From Rutidosis leptorrhynchoides (taxonomy: Eukaryota > Streptophyta > Magnoliopsida > Asterales > Asteraceae): a stretch of 64,000 nucleotides of DNA. The notes below the pieces were generated by a model. It had not been told where the DNA came from and did not search any database. It saw only the letters and a program-made list of their open reading frames with translations. Location: NCBI RefSeq assembly GCF_046630445.1, contig NC_092335.1, positions 631,291,501 through 631,355,500 on the forward strand, read 5' to 3'. Position numbers and translations under genes: made by a program. Positions within the stretch are counted from its first letter, which is position 1. Every line of letters begins with the position of its first letter. Below, one piece after another: positions 50,701 through 63,600 of the stretch.

Positions 50701-51078
50701 ATTTTTCTTGACGTTTTAAGCATGTTTATTCTCAGGTGATTATTAAGAGCTTCCGCTGTCGCATACTTAAATAAGGATAAGATTTGGAGTCCATGCTTGT
50801 ATGATATTGTGTAAAAACTGCATTCAAGAAACTTATTTCGTTGTAACATATTTGTATTGTAAACCATTATGTAATAGTCGTGTGTAAACAGGATATTTTA
50901 GATTATCATTATTTGATAATCTACGTAAAGCTTTTTAAATCTTTATTGATGAAATAAAGGTTATGGTTTGTTTTAAAATGAATGCAGTCTTTGAAAAACG
51001 TCTCATATAGAGGTCAAAACCTCGCAACGAAATCAATTAATATGGAACGTTTTTAATCAATAAGAACGGGACATTTCA
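47788..51078 (+). repeat. 3' LTR of A (3,291 bp)
   Basis: TGTAGTGACCCGAAC ... GGGACATTTCA. It contains the uninterrupted version of the site into which N inserted in the 5' LTR. Confidence 0.95.
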
Positions 51079-51498
51079 ACATGGATACACTATTAATATA
51101 TAAAAGATTAGATGTGAATGCTCACGTATCAATATTGTGATTCAATATTGTAGGAAAGTACGTAGATGCGACGGAGATGATAAACACTAGATTGTCCTCA
51201 CGAGCATACCCCCGAACCATACCCATAACCTCCATAGCTATAACCCATAATTTCCTTAGCTCTATCCCTCTCGAAAAATCCATTTTGAAAACATGCGAGC
51301 AGGACCTCGTCGTAGTATTTTATGTATAATACTAATAATAATAATACTACTACTGATAATAATTAATAATAATATTAATATTAATAATAATTATAATTTA
51401 TATATAAATAGAAAGGTTCGAGAGATAGATGATTGAAATGAATGAATCACAAACTGCAAAAATGTTCGATTTATAAGCACTTGACACCACCTACCACA

Positions 51499-51548
51499 CC
51501 ATGCGATCGCATGGGGTCTAAGTCTCATGGCCATGCGATCGCATGGCC
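51499..51548. repeat. Two GC-rich perfect palindromes in the LTR of B
   Basis: CCATGCGATCGCATGG at 51,499-51,514 and the 20-bp GGCCATGCGATCGCATGGCC at 51,529-51,548 stand 32 bases apart in an AT-rich LTR. Confidence 0.9.
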
Positions 51549-52932
51549 TTACTTTACAGCACATGATTTGCAAATCTCTTACCGACACCATATTTATGTA
51601 ATGTGAATACTTATAAATATTATTTAATATATAATATATTTAATCTTTAGAATTAATTAAATATTATATTATATTCTCGTGCATAGTTGATTTATAATTT
51701 TTACACCGATGAATTGTACGTTGACGCTCGACTTACGTACTGGTTTCAGTTTTTCGAACGCATTTTCGTACGCTTAGAAAACTGGTACTTTACGTTTCAT
51801 GTAATGTACCTTTATCAATAACAAGACTCAAATCAATGAAAAATTATCCCACTCAAAGTATAACTTATTCATTTGAGTGTTTTGGTCATTTGCTTCTATA
51901 AATCGACGTCTCGTTATTTACCAATATATATTATAATAATACTATTTTAAATCCAAAACGTTTTACGACTAATTTAATATTATATTTTATCACTTTGTAA
52001 AATAATGATATTATTATTTAAAAATATAAACTTATATATTTTAGAAATAGTTACTTACTAATATAATATTTAGTTTTTCAAAAACTAATTATATTTCAAT
52101 CGATTAGATATTATTATATCACCTTACGTTTTACGCTCTAGTACATAATTTGATATGATTCATTTATGCGCCAATTTTTAATTTAACTTCTCAAACGTTC
52201 TAATTAACATATCTATAAATCAATCGAATCAATAAACAAGTGTTACAATCGTTTACTTAACTTATCGATATTTATTTTCTAAGTTATCTATATTCTCCAA
52301 TTTTACTTTTACATTAAATAATATGAAGGTTAAATAGTTTATCTTATCAAAAGTCATGAGGCAATTAATGTAAGGCATGTATTGGAATTCAACAGGAATT
52401 TCCACCAATCTGTCTAGCTCTCGCTACTTGACACTTTGTCCTTACTCGAAGATCACTTTACCATTTATTCCGAATACCGTTAAAAGGGAAAGGTTTCCTA
52501 AATCAAGTTGGACCTCTCAACAGAGACTCGTAATCATATCACAATGTATCTGATAATTCGATCATTTGATATTATCTTCTAATTCCGTTGATAAATATCT
52601 TGAAATAATTACGTTCATGTAAAGTATTATTCATCTAATACTTTGTTAACGTTCTCAAGTCATATAATAAACTTCGTAACTTATTTTCATATTAATCAAA
52701 CGTTTAATGTTTCATTAATATTTCTCAATTTAATAATCACACATATGTATATATTCATACATATCTATTTACACATAATTGTTCGTGAATCGTCGAGAGC
52801 AATCGAAGGGTAAATGAATATATGAACACAGTTCAAAGTTTTTGAGATTTCAACATTACAGACTTTGCTTATCATGTCGGAAACATATAAAGATCAAGTT
52901 TAAATTTGTTCAGAAATTTCCGGGTTGTCACA

Positions 52933-55500
52933 GTACCTACCCGTTAAAGAAATTTTGTCCTAAAATTTGATTGGGATGGTCATGGCTGACAATAAGTATG
53001 TTTTCATGATGCATACGAGCTGTAAATTAGAGTTTTATCATCAGCGAGTAATATGGATAAAACAATTTGCTTAAGTGAAGCGTACGAATGAAGTTATCAC
53101 AAAAGAGTGAAATGAGTAAGTGTGGATTCGTCATATTTTTTTAACGTAGATAGGATTGATTTCCAGAGTTCAAGGGATTTGGAGAAAATCTTTGTAATAA
53201 TATTTGATTCTTCGGTAATCAAGAAAATTAGGATCCGCTTTAAATGCGATCATCTGTCTTAATTGTTCTGTCGGGTCTTTCGCTATAAATCCACTCCCTT
53301 CGTTTCCTTATTTCCACATTCCCACCTTCTATGTTTTCTTTCCCAATTCATACTTTTTAAAACATTCTTCAATATGCTTCATCCAGTTCTGATTCTTGAT
53401 ATACTCTTAACTTTTATATCTGTCATTCTTCTTTTTCATCTGCCGCCGGAAGAATCTATTCACTTCTACTATACTCTGGGTTTTATAGTGTTTTTAGTTC
53501 TCCCGTGTCTTTATATTGCTATAAGCATCGATATACACGGTTTGTAATTTCTGTGTTGTTATTGGGTTTTATATCTTCCCTTATATTTCGATGTCCCTGC
53601 TTCTGTCTCCTATAACAATTGTCATCCATAGTTAATGCTCCTTCCTATTTGCTGCGATTTATACTCCCATTTTTATTTCAGAGCTTCATTCTTTTGTTTT
53701 CTCTTCCCGACCTTAAATCAAGCGAATAATGATTCAGAATTCGTAGGTATGAATTTCGGAATGAACATAATTAATGTTTTAAGAAGGAAATTGTAATGAC
53801 ACAGTCTTGACTTATCAAATTACCAGAATATCCGAAAAAATAGAACTATCAAGAAGATATATTCTTAATGTGTTTGGAGATGAGGTACAATGTAAGAGTC
53901 GTGTAACATGGCACATGATGATGATATGGTCCGTGAACCATCACGTTCCATTTAGAAACTCAGCATGACTTACTGTAATATAATCACGTTGATCAAGTGT
54001 CATTATATTATTTTAACTCATGCTTCAGTTCCCAACACTACTTCAAAACATTCATATTTTAAATTCGAATTTTTCAGAATTTAGAATTTAAAATAGTTTC
54101 CTTTATGATGTAACGCAGATATAGCGAAGAGATAAATGATTTTAGATAAGAATAGTTATGAAAATATCTTCAGAAATATCGAGGATATTTCTAATGAAAG
54201 ATACAATGATATCTTAGAATTTCTAATATCGAAAGATGATAAAGAAGATTTGTCCGTAAAGGTTTAGAGTCAGGAGCAAAGTATTCGTTAATGACTTCAG
54301 CAGATACTGAATCATTTGGATTCTTTGAAGGCATGTTTAGTCTTTGTGATTTGTCCACAGCCTTCTTCATTGTTTGCTCAATTCGTTTTTCAGTTCCAAA
54401 CCTTCTCTTTTTCTGAGCTTTGCCAACACACTATTCTTTATCATCAAACTTTTGGCTGTTAAGGTCGTTTACAGTTTTTGCTGCTTCATCAGCATTCAAA
54501 GTTATCATAACCAAATCGTTGGTTATCAATCCGAGGTGTTTTCAATAGTTCGAAGGGTTTGAATAAAGATTGTAATTGTCAATATACATATGATGTTTTA
54601 TAGTCTTGAATGATACGAATATTTTTCTGGGTTTTATGAATAGAAGTGATGTTCTAGCACAGTTTAGAAGTCAAAGTATAGCTTTGAAAGGTGTAGGGAT
54701 CTGAGAGTGATGATATCGGTTATATCTTGACTTGGATTCTGATATGTTAAAATCAGAATATGTAATTGAATTTGAATGAGTATGGTTGTTTTGATTTCTA
54801 TGAAATAATATATCTCGTTGTGAAAGTAGTGAGTATAGTTGATGATTTGTTGAATCAGAATCGAAGAATGTAACATATTAATTGTGAATTTATATATCTT
54901 TCGGGTATTACCTACCCGTTAAAAGTTTCACAAGTAATATTTTATACCATAAAATTTTATTACAGTCTTTATGAAAATATATGTATGTATATTTTCTTCA
55001 GATGTAATACAGATTTAATGAGTTAAAATCATATTAAGCTCATTTGATTTTCGGCTAGATTAGAAGTGAATAATCTCTAAAACATTAAAGATTTCATAAT
55101 CTTCACTGAGTATTTCACTAATGTAATCAATACTTCGTTATTCAGTTTTATTGATATTTCCTCAGTGAATCATGTTAGTGCTTATAGAACTCTTGCTAAC
55201 TTCGTAAGGTACGAATGGTGTTTTCTGAAAAGTTTCAAGTACATTGAAAATGAAAGTGTAAAATCAAACATGTATTTGAATAATACACTTGATTTATTAT
55301 GAAATGGAATCTATTAAGTCGAAGCAGAGATTATAGTTAACGATTGTTAAGTCATTAACGAAGGATGTACATCATAGCATATTAATAACATGAACTAACC
55401 GAGTAGTTAAGATTCACACGTAATAGCTTAGTACGAAAAGATTTATTTTGATCTCAAAATTCATATATACATAAAATATACATATAATCTTCAGAGGGAA
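52933..55500 (-). other. Interior of element B next to its 3' LTR, no gag-pol
   Basis: Non-coding AT-rich DNA that starts with the polypurine-like block (gtacctacccgttaaag on plus). It has a second such block at 54,902-54,917. There is no protease, RT or integrase. A short antisense ORF of 57 codons lies at 53,374-53,547. B is either internally deleted or a non-autonomous type. Confidence 0.55.
53374..53547 (+). CDS. short hydrophobic ORF antisense to element B
   Basis: 57 codons, MLHPVLILDILLTF to SIDIHGL, with two or three likely membrane helices and a PPEES loop between them. No family is recognised. Antisense ORFs downstream of pol are known in some plant Ty3/gypsy lineages (Tat), which makes this worth noting, but chance is possible in AT-rich DNA. 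Confidence 0.3.
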   Translation: MLHPVLILDILLTFISVILLFHLPPEESIHFYYTLGFIVFLVLPCLYIAISIDIHGL

Positions 55501-56442
55501 TGAGTTAATACTTCATAACTCGTTGATACGATATACGCGTTGTTGATTAGTGATGATGTTTGCGGTGATTATGGATCTGGCGGAGCTTGTGATGTTGTAG
55601 ATGCTGCTGATGCTGACGATGCTGACGGTACTGACGGTTCTGGTGATGCTGACGGTACTGTTGATGCTGTTGGTAAAATAGATCTAGCTTGTAAATCGTG
55701 CACCATTCCGATTAGGGTTTTATTTCATCATTTCTATTCGCTCACTCATCTGGTTTACAATTAGAACTAGAATAAGTAATCTCTAAAACTTTTAGAAACT
55801 ACATATTCTCTGCAGAATATTTCTTCGATGAAGTTATGAATCAATACTTCATCGTTTGTTATTGTTGGTATTCCTTGGTATCTATGGTGCGTATGACGTT
55901 GATGTTCGAGGTACAGATTGTGATGTTGAGGTGTGGGATGCGGATGTTGTTGTTGGTGGTGGTAATGATACTGTTGGTGTTGATGATGGTGGTACTGTTG
56001 ATACCGGTGATGCTGCTGGTGCTTGTAATCTTTGCACCATATTCTCCAAAGCCACTACCCGAGCGCGAAGTACGTTGACTTCTTCTACTACACCGGGATG
56101 ATTGGCGGTTTGGACGAGCGGATGAATAAGATCCAGAATTTGAGATAGTATATAATCATGACGAGATACTCTGGAGATGAGAGAGAAAATGGTATTACAA
56201 ACAGGTTCGCCGGTAAGTGCTTCAGGTTCTTCGCCAAGAGGGGAATGTGGTGGATGGAAAGGATCACCCTCTTCTTGTCTCTAATGACTAAGTAGGCAAC
56301 GAACACATCCCCAATTCATCCAGAATAGGTGATGGCTGATTGGTTGATCCATTCCGATTACACTGTCTTCGGAGTTCAAGTGAATATCCATATCGGAATA
56401 GCTGTCGAAGTTTAAGGAATTTGAACTAGATACGGGATCCAT
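55501..56442 (-). pseudogene. leader/gag-like ORF remnant of element B
   Basis: Starts MDPVSSSNSLNFDSYSDMDI at 56,442. It has an acidic start, a helical middle with coiled-coil character (VVEEVNVLRARVVALENMVQ) and a Ser/Thr/Pro/Gln-rich tail over low-complexity trinucleotide repeats (55,560-55,670 and 55,920-56,030). I do not recognise a domain. Broken; a fossil. Confidence 0.5.
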
Positions 56443-56611
56443 CTTGTATTATTAGAGAGATGATTTTTGATATGAAATAGATTAGAGAATTTAGATTGGT
56501 ACTCTTTAATACATAATTTACATATGTATATATGTAAATTACATATGTTTAGATACGGGATCCATCTTGTATTACAGATGATTTTACATATATTAGATTG
56601 GTACTCTCTAA
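56443..56611 (-). repeat. Partly duplicated leader of B with a TA-rich palindrome
   Basis: GATACGGGATCCATCTTGTA occurs at about 56,429 and again at about 56,554, each followed by GATTGGTACTCTNTAATAC. Between them lies the inverted repeat AATTTACATAT / ATATGTAAATT. The join to A' sequence is at about 56,611. Confidence 0.7.
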
Positions 56612-57130
56612 TACGAGCCGTCGTTTTCCACATTGGTTTAGAAAAACCTGGTGGTTTAGAGGTTCTCGGGTTATTGTCACAACTTAAGAAATACGGGTGT
56701 TGACGATACATATAAAGTTCATCGGGTTTGGAATCAAATTTCTCGATTTTTATGCCCTTTCCCTTATTGTTCTCTTTTGCCTTATTAAATTGTGTTGGGG
56801 TAATTTCTATAACATCATCGGAATCCTTGTCGGGATCCGATTCATCGGAGAATTGGTAATCCTCCCAATACTTTGCTTCCTTGGCGGAAACACCATTGAC
56901 CATAATTAACTTTGGTCGGTTGGTTGAGGATTTTCTTCTACTTAACCGTTTTATTATTTCCCCCACTGGTTCTATTTCTTCTTCCGGTTCCGATTCTTCT
57001 TCCGGTTCTGACTCTTCTTCCGGTTCCTCTTCGGGAACTTGTGAATCAGTCCACGAATCATTCCAATTTACATTTGACTCTTCATTATTATTAGGTGAGT
57101 TAATGGGACTTGTTCTAGAGGTAGAAATCT
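56612..57130 (-). pseudogene. acidic leader ORF of A', truncated
   Basis: Same protein as the acidic ORF of A: SPNNNEE, PEEESEPEEE repeats (one unit fewer), AKYWEDYQFSDESDPDKDSD, SKPPGFSKPMWKTTARIR, then an abrupt change into B sequence. The F-box ORF that would follow is absent on this side. Confidence 0.75.
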
Positions 57131-57337
57131 ATCACATAATATCAAACATGTTAAGAGATTAATATATCACATAATATTCACATGTTAAAAATATATAGTT
57201 TCCAACAAAATTTGTTAAACAATCATTTTTCAAGTAAACACGGTCGAAGTCCAGACTCGCTAATGCATCCTAACAAACTCGATAAGACACACTAATGCAA
57301 AATTATGGTTCTCTAAGACCAACGCTCGGATACCAAC

Positions 57338-60300
57338 TGAAATGTCCCGTTCATATTGATTATAAATGTTCCATATTAATTGATTTCGTTGCGAGGTTTT
57401 GACCTCTATATGAGACGTTTTTCAAAGACTGCATTCATTTTTAAAACAACCATAACCTTTATTTTATCAATAAAGGTTTAAAAAAAACATTACGTAGATT
57501 ATCAAATAATGATAATCTAAAATATACTGATTACACACGACCATTACATAATGGTTTACAATAGAAATATATTACATCGACATATGTTTCTTGAATGCAG
57601 TTTTTACACAATATCATACAAACATGGACTTCAAATCTTGTCCTTATTTTAGTATGCAACAGCGAAAGCTCTTAATATTCACCTGAGAATAAACATGCTT
57701 TAAACGTCAACAAAAATGTTGGTGAGTTATAGGTTTAACCTATATATATCAAATCGTAACAATAGACCACAAGATTTCATATTTCAATACACATCCCATA
57801 CATAGAGATAAAAATCATTCATATGGTGAACACCTGGTAACCGACATTAACAAGATGCATATGTAAGAATATCCCCATCATTCCGGGACACCCTTCGGAT
57901 ATGATATAAACTTCGAAGTACTAAAGCATCCGGTACTTTGGATGGGGTTTGTTAGGCCCAATAGATCTATCTTTAGGATTCGCGTCAATTAGGGTGTCTG
58001 TTCCCTAATTCTTAGATTACCAGACTTAATAAAAAGGGGCATATTCAATTTCGATAATTCAACCATAGAATGTAGTTTCACGTACTTGTGTCTATTTTGT
58101 AAATCATTTATAAAACCTGCATGTATTCTCATCCCAAAAATATTAGATTTTAAAAGTGGGACTATAACTCACTTTCACAGATTTTTACTTCGTCGGGAAG
58201 TAAGACTTGGCCACTGGTCGATTCACGAACCTATAACAAATATGTACATATATATCAAAGTATGTTCAAAATATATTTACAACACTTTTAATACATTTTG
58301 ATGTTTTAAGTTTATTAAGTCAGCTGTCCTCGTTAGTAACCTACAACTAGTTGTCCAACGTTAGATGTACAGAAAAAATTGATATATATTATCTTGAATC
58401 AATCCACGACCCAGTGTATACACGTCTCAGGCTAGATCACAACTCAAAGTATATATATTTTTGGAATCAACCTCAACCCTGTATAGCTAACTCCCACGTT
58501 ACTGCATATAGAGTGTCTATGGTTGTTCCAAATAATATATACGCATGGGTCGATATGATATGTCAAAACATTTGCATACGTGTCTATGGTATCCCAAGAT
58601 TACATAATATATTAGAATACATGTATAATACAATATAAGTTAGCTAGGATATGATTAATATAGATTTGTTACCAATTTTCACGTTGCTACAACAAGAAAA
58701 ATTATCCAATCTTGTTTTACCCATAACTTTTTCATTTTAAATCCGTTTTGAGTGAATCAAATTGCTATGGTTTCATATTGAACTTTATTTTATGAATCTA
58801 AATAGAAAAAGTATAGGTTTATAGTCGGAAATATAAGTTACAAGTCGTTTTTGTAAAGGTAGTCATTTCAGTCGAAAGAACGACGTCTAGATGACCATTT
58901 TAGAAAACATACTTCCACTTTGAGTTTAATCATGATTTTTGGATATAGTTTTATGTTCATAAGAAAAATCATTTTCCCAGAAGAAAAACTTTTAAATCAA
59001 AGTTTATCATAGTTTTTAATTAACTAACCCAAAACAGCCCGCGGTGTTACTACGACGGCGTATGTCCGGTTTTACAGTGTTCTTCGTGTTTCCAGGTTTT
59101 AAATCATTAAGTTAGCATATCATATAGATATAGAACATGTGTTTAGTTGATTTTTAAAGTCAAGTTAGAAGGATTAACTTTTGTTTGCGAACAAGTTTAG
59201 AATTAACTAAACTATGTTCTAGTGATTACAAGTTTAAACCTTCGAATAAGATAGCTTTATATGTATGAATCGAATGATGTTATGAACATCATTACTACCT
59301 CAAGTTTTCTGGATAAAGCTACTGGAAATGAGAAAAATGGATCTAGCTTCAAAGGATCCTTGGATGGCTTGAAAGTTCTTGAAGCAGAATCATGACACGA
59401 AAAAAAGTTCAAGTAAGATTTCCACTCGAAATAAGATTGTTATAGTTATAGAAATTGAATCAAAGTTTTAATATGAGTATTACCTTGTATTAGAAAGATA
59501 TTTTACTGTAAATAACAAAGATTTCTTGAGGTTGGATGATCACTCTACAAGATTGGAAGTAAGCTAGCAAACTTGGAAGTATTCTTGATTTTATGAAACT
59601 AGAACTTGTAGAATTTATGAAGAACACTTAGAACTTGAAGATAGAACTTGAGAGAGATCAATTAGATGAATAAAATTGAAGAATGAAAGTGTTTGTAGGT
59701 GTTTTTGGTCGTTGGTGTATGGATTAGATATAAAGGATATGTAATTTTGTTTTCATGTAAATAAGTCATGAATGATTACTCATATTTTTGTAATTTTATG
59801 AGATATTTTATACTAGTTGCCAAATGATGGTTCCCACATGTGTTAGGTAACTCATATGGGCTGCTAAGAGCTAATCATTGGAGTGTATATACCAATAGTA
59901 CATACATCTAAAAGCTGTGTATTGTACGAGTATGAATACAGGTGCATACGAGTGGAATTGTTGATGAAACTGAACGAGGATGTAATTGTAAGCATTTTTG
60001 TTAAGTAGAAGTATTTTGATAAGTGTCTTGAAGTCTTTCAAAAGTGTATGAATACATATTAAAACACTACATGTATATACATTTTAACTGAGTCGTTAAG
60101 TCATCGTTAGTCGTTACATGTAAGTGTTGTTTTGAAACCTTTAGGTTAACGATCTTGTTAAATGTTGTTAACCCAATATTTATAATATCAAATGAGATTT
60201 TAAATTATTATATTATCATGATATTATGATGTATGAATATCTCTTAATATGATATATATACATTAAATGTCGTTACAACGATAATCGTTACATATATGTC

Positions 60301-60625
60301 TCGTTTCAAAATCATTAAGTTAGTAGTCTTGCTTTTACATATGTAGTTCATTGTTAATATACTTAATGATATGTTTACTTATCATAATATCATGTTAACT
60401 ATATATATATATATATCCATATATATGTCATCAAATAGTTTTTACATGTTTTAACGTTCGTGAATCACCGGTCAACTTGGGTGGTCAATTGTCTATATGA
60501 AACCTATTTCAATTAATCAAGTCTTAACAAGTTTGAATGCTTAACATGTTGGAAATACTTAATCATGTAAATAACAATTTCATTTATTTTATATATATAA
60601 ACATGAAAAAGTTCGGGTCACTACA
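57338..60625 (-). repeat. Shared LTR of A' (3,288 bp)
   Basis: Minus strand TGTAGTGACCCGAAC at 60,625 to GGGACATTTCA at 57,338. Colinear with the LTRs of A throughout. Confidence 0.95.
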
Positions 60626-60660
60626 GTACCTACCCGTTAAATAAATTTCGTCCCGAAATT

Positions 60661-63600
60661 TTAAGCAGTTGGAGGTGTTGACGTATCTTCTGGAAATAAA
60701 TACGGGTATTTCTTCTTCATCTGATCTTCTCGTTCCCAGGTGAACTCGGGTCCTCTACGAGCATTCCATCGAACCTTAACAATTGGTATCTTGTTTTGCT
60801 TAAGTCTTTTAACCTCACGATTCATTATTTCGACGGGTTCTTCGATGAATTGAAGTTTTTCGTTGATTTGGATTTCATCTAACGGAATAGTGAGATCTTC
60901 TTTAGCAAAACATTTCTTCAAATTCGAGATGTGGAAAGTGTTATGTACAGCCGCGAGTTGTTGAGGTAACTCAAGTCGGTAAGCTACTGGTCCGACACGA
61001 TCAATAATCTTGAATGGTCCAATATACCTTGGATTTAATTTTCCTCGTTTACCAAATCGAACAACGTCTTTCCAAGGTGTAACTTTAAGCATGACCATCT
61101 CTCCAATTTCAAATTCTATATCTTTTCTTTTAATGTCAGCGTAGCTCTTTTGTCGACTTTGGGCGGTTTTCAACCGTTGTTGAATTTGGATGATCTTCTC
61201 GGTAGTTTCTTGTATTATCTCCGGACCCGTAATCTGTCTATCCCCCACTTCACTCCAACAAATCGGAGACTTGCACTTTCTACTATAAAGTGCTTCAAAC
61301 GGCACCATCTCAATGCTTGAATGATAGCTGTTGTTGTAGGAAAATTCTGCTAACGGTAGATGTCGATCCCAACCGTTTCCGAAATCAATAACACATGCTC
61401 GTAGTATGTCTTCAAGCGTTTGTATCGTCCTTTCGCTCTGCCCATCAGTTTGTGGATGATAGGCAGTACTCATGTCTAGACGAGTTCCTAATGCTTGCTG
61501 TAATGTCTGCCAGAATCTTGAAATAAATCTGCCATCCCTATCAGAGATAATAGAGATTGGTATTCCATATCTGGAGATGACTTCCTTCAAATACAGTCGT
61601 GCTAACTTCTCCATCTTGTCATCTTCTCTTATTGGCAGGAAGTGTGCTGATTTGGTGAGACGATCAACTATTACCCAAATAGTATCAAAACCACTTGCAG
61701 TCCTTGGCAATTTAGTGATGAAATCCATGGTAATGTTTTCCCATTTCCATTTCGGGATTTTGGATTGTTGAAGTAGACCTGATGATTTCTGATGCTCAGC
61801 ATTGACCTTAGAACACGTCAAACATTCTCCTACGTATTTAGCAACATCAGCTTTCATACCCGGCCACCAAAAATGTTTCTTGAGATCCTTGTACATCTTC
61901 CCCGTTCCAGGATGTATTGAGTATCTGGTTTTATGAGCTTCTCTAAGTACCATTTCTCTCATATCTCCAAATTTTGGTACCCAAATCCTTTCAGCCCTGT
62001 ACCGGGTTCTGTCTTCCTGAATATTAAGATGCTTCTCCAATCCTTTGGGTATTTCATCCTTTAAATTTCCCTCTTTTAAAACTCCTTGTTGCGCCTCCTT
62101 TATTTGAGTAGTAAGGTTATTGTGAATCATTATATTGATAGATTTTACTCGAATGGGTTCTCTGTCCTTCCTGCTCAAGGTGTCGGCTACCACATTTACC
62201 TTCCCCGGGTGGTAATGAATCTCAAAGTCGTAATCATTCAACAATTCAATCCACGTACGCTGCCTCATATTCAGTTGTTTCTGATTAAATATATGTTGAA
62301 GACTTTTGTGGTTGGTATATATAATACTTTTGACCCCATATAAGTAGTGCCTCCAAGTCTTTAATGCAAAAACAACCGCGCCTAATTCCAAATCATGCGT
62401 CGTATAATTTTATTCGTGAATCTTCAATTGTCTAGACGCATAAGCAATTACTTTCGTTCGTTACATTAATACACAACTGAGACCTTGCTTTGAGGCATCA
62501 CAATATATCACAAAATCATCATTCCCTTCAGGTAATGACAATATAGGTGCCGTAGTTAACTTTTTCTTCAATAACTGAAACGCTTTCTCTTGTTCATCCT
62601 TCCATTCAAATTTCTTCCCTTTATGCGTTAATGCAGTCAAGGGTTTTGCTATTCTGGAAAAGTCTTGGATGAACCTTCTGTAGTAACCAGCTAGTCCTAA
62701 AAACTGGCGTATGTGTTTCGGAGTTTTCGGGGTTTCCCACTTTTCAACAGTTTCTATCTTTGCCGGATCCACCTTAATACCTTCTTTGTTCACTATGTGA
62801 CCGAGGAATTGAACTTTTTCCAACCAAAATGCACACTTTGAAAACTTAGCGTACAATTCTTCCTTCCTCAATACTTCTAACACCTTTCTCAAATGTTCAC
62901 CGTGTTCTTGGTCATTCTTTGAGTAAATAAGTATGTCATCAATGAAAACAATGACAAACTTGTCAAGGTATGGTCCACACACTCGGTTCATAAGGTCCAT
63001 GAACACAGCTGGTGCATTAGTTAAACTAAACGGCATGACCATAAACTCGTAATGACCGTAACGTGTTCTGAAAGCAGTCTTTGGAATATCATCTTCTTTC
63101 ACCCGCATTTGATGATACCCGGAACGTAAGTCAATCTTTGAATAAACAGACGAGCCTTGTAGTCGATCAAATAAGTCGTCGATTCTCGGTAGTGGGTAGC
63201 GGTTCTTGATGGTAAGTTTGTTCAACTCTCGGTAGTCGATACACAACCTGAATGTACCATCTTTCTTCTTGACAAACAAAACATGAGCTCCCCATGGTGA
63301 TGTGCTTGGTCGAATGAAACCACGCTCTAAAAGTTCTTGTAATTGGCTCTGAAGTTCCTTCATTTCGCTAGGTGCGAGTCTGTATGGAGCACGATCTATT
63401 GGTGCAGCTCCCGGTACAAGGTCTATTTGAAATTCAACGGATCGGTGTGGAGGTAGTCCCGGTAATTCTTTCGAAAATACATCGGGAAATTCTTTTGCGA
63501 TGGGAACATCATTGATGCTCTTTTCTTCAGTTTGTACTTTCTCAACGTGTGCTAGAACAACATAGCAACCTTTTTTTATCAGTTTTTGTGCCTTCAAATT

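Larger units (their letters stand above)
28495..51078 (+). mobile_element. Ty3/gypsy element A (chromovirus-like) carrying extra ORFs; broken
   Basis: The LTRs start TGTAGTGACCC and end GGGACATTTCA: 5' LTR 28,495-30,853 plus 40,277-41,202 (split by N), 3' LTR 47,788-51,078 (3,291 bp). The 5-bp target duplication ACATG is perfect (28,490-28,494 and 51,079-51,083). The primer site after the 5' LTR is TGGTATCTGAGC, the Met-tRNA type. The interior 41,203-47,787 holds an acidic ORF, an F-box ORF, then gag and pol. By eye the LTRs differ at roughly 1% of sites plus microsatellite length, so insertion was probably within the last million years or so. The coding part is broken in a few places. Inserted into the LTR of B; itself host to N. 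Confidence 0.93.
26878..52932 (-). mobile_element. LTR of gypsy element B, split by nested elements A and N
   Basis: On the minus strand this LTR starts TGTGACAACCCGG at 52,932 and ends GGGTCATCACA at 26,878; its two halves are 26,878-28,494 and 51,084-52,932, about 3.46 kb together. Just outside the start, the sequence ttaacgggtaggtac (read on minus) is the polypurine-like block seen at the same place in A and A', so 52,933 onward is internal DNA of B. The right-hand partner LTR is not seen. The left half holds nothing but LTR sequence (AT-rich, no ORF of note). Older than A by nesting. Confidence 0.72.
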
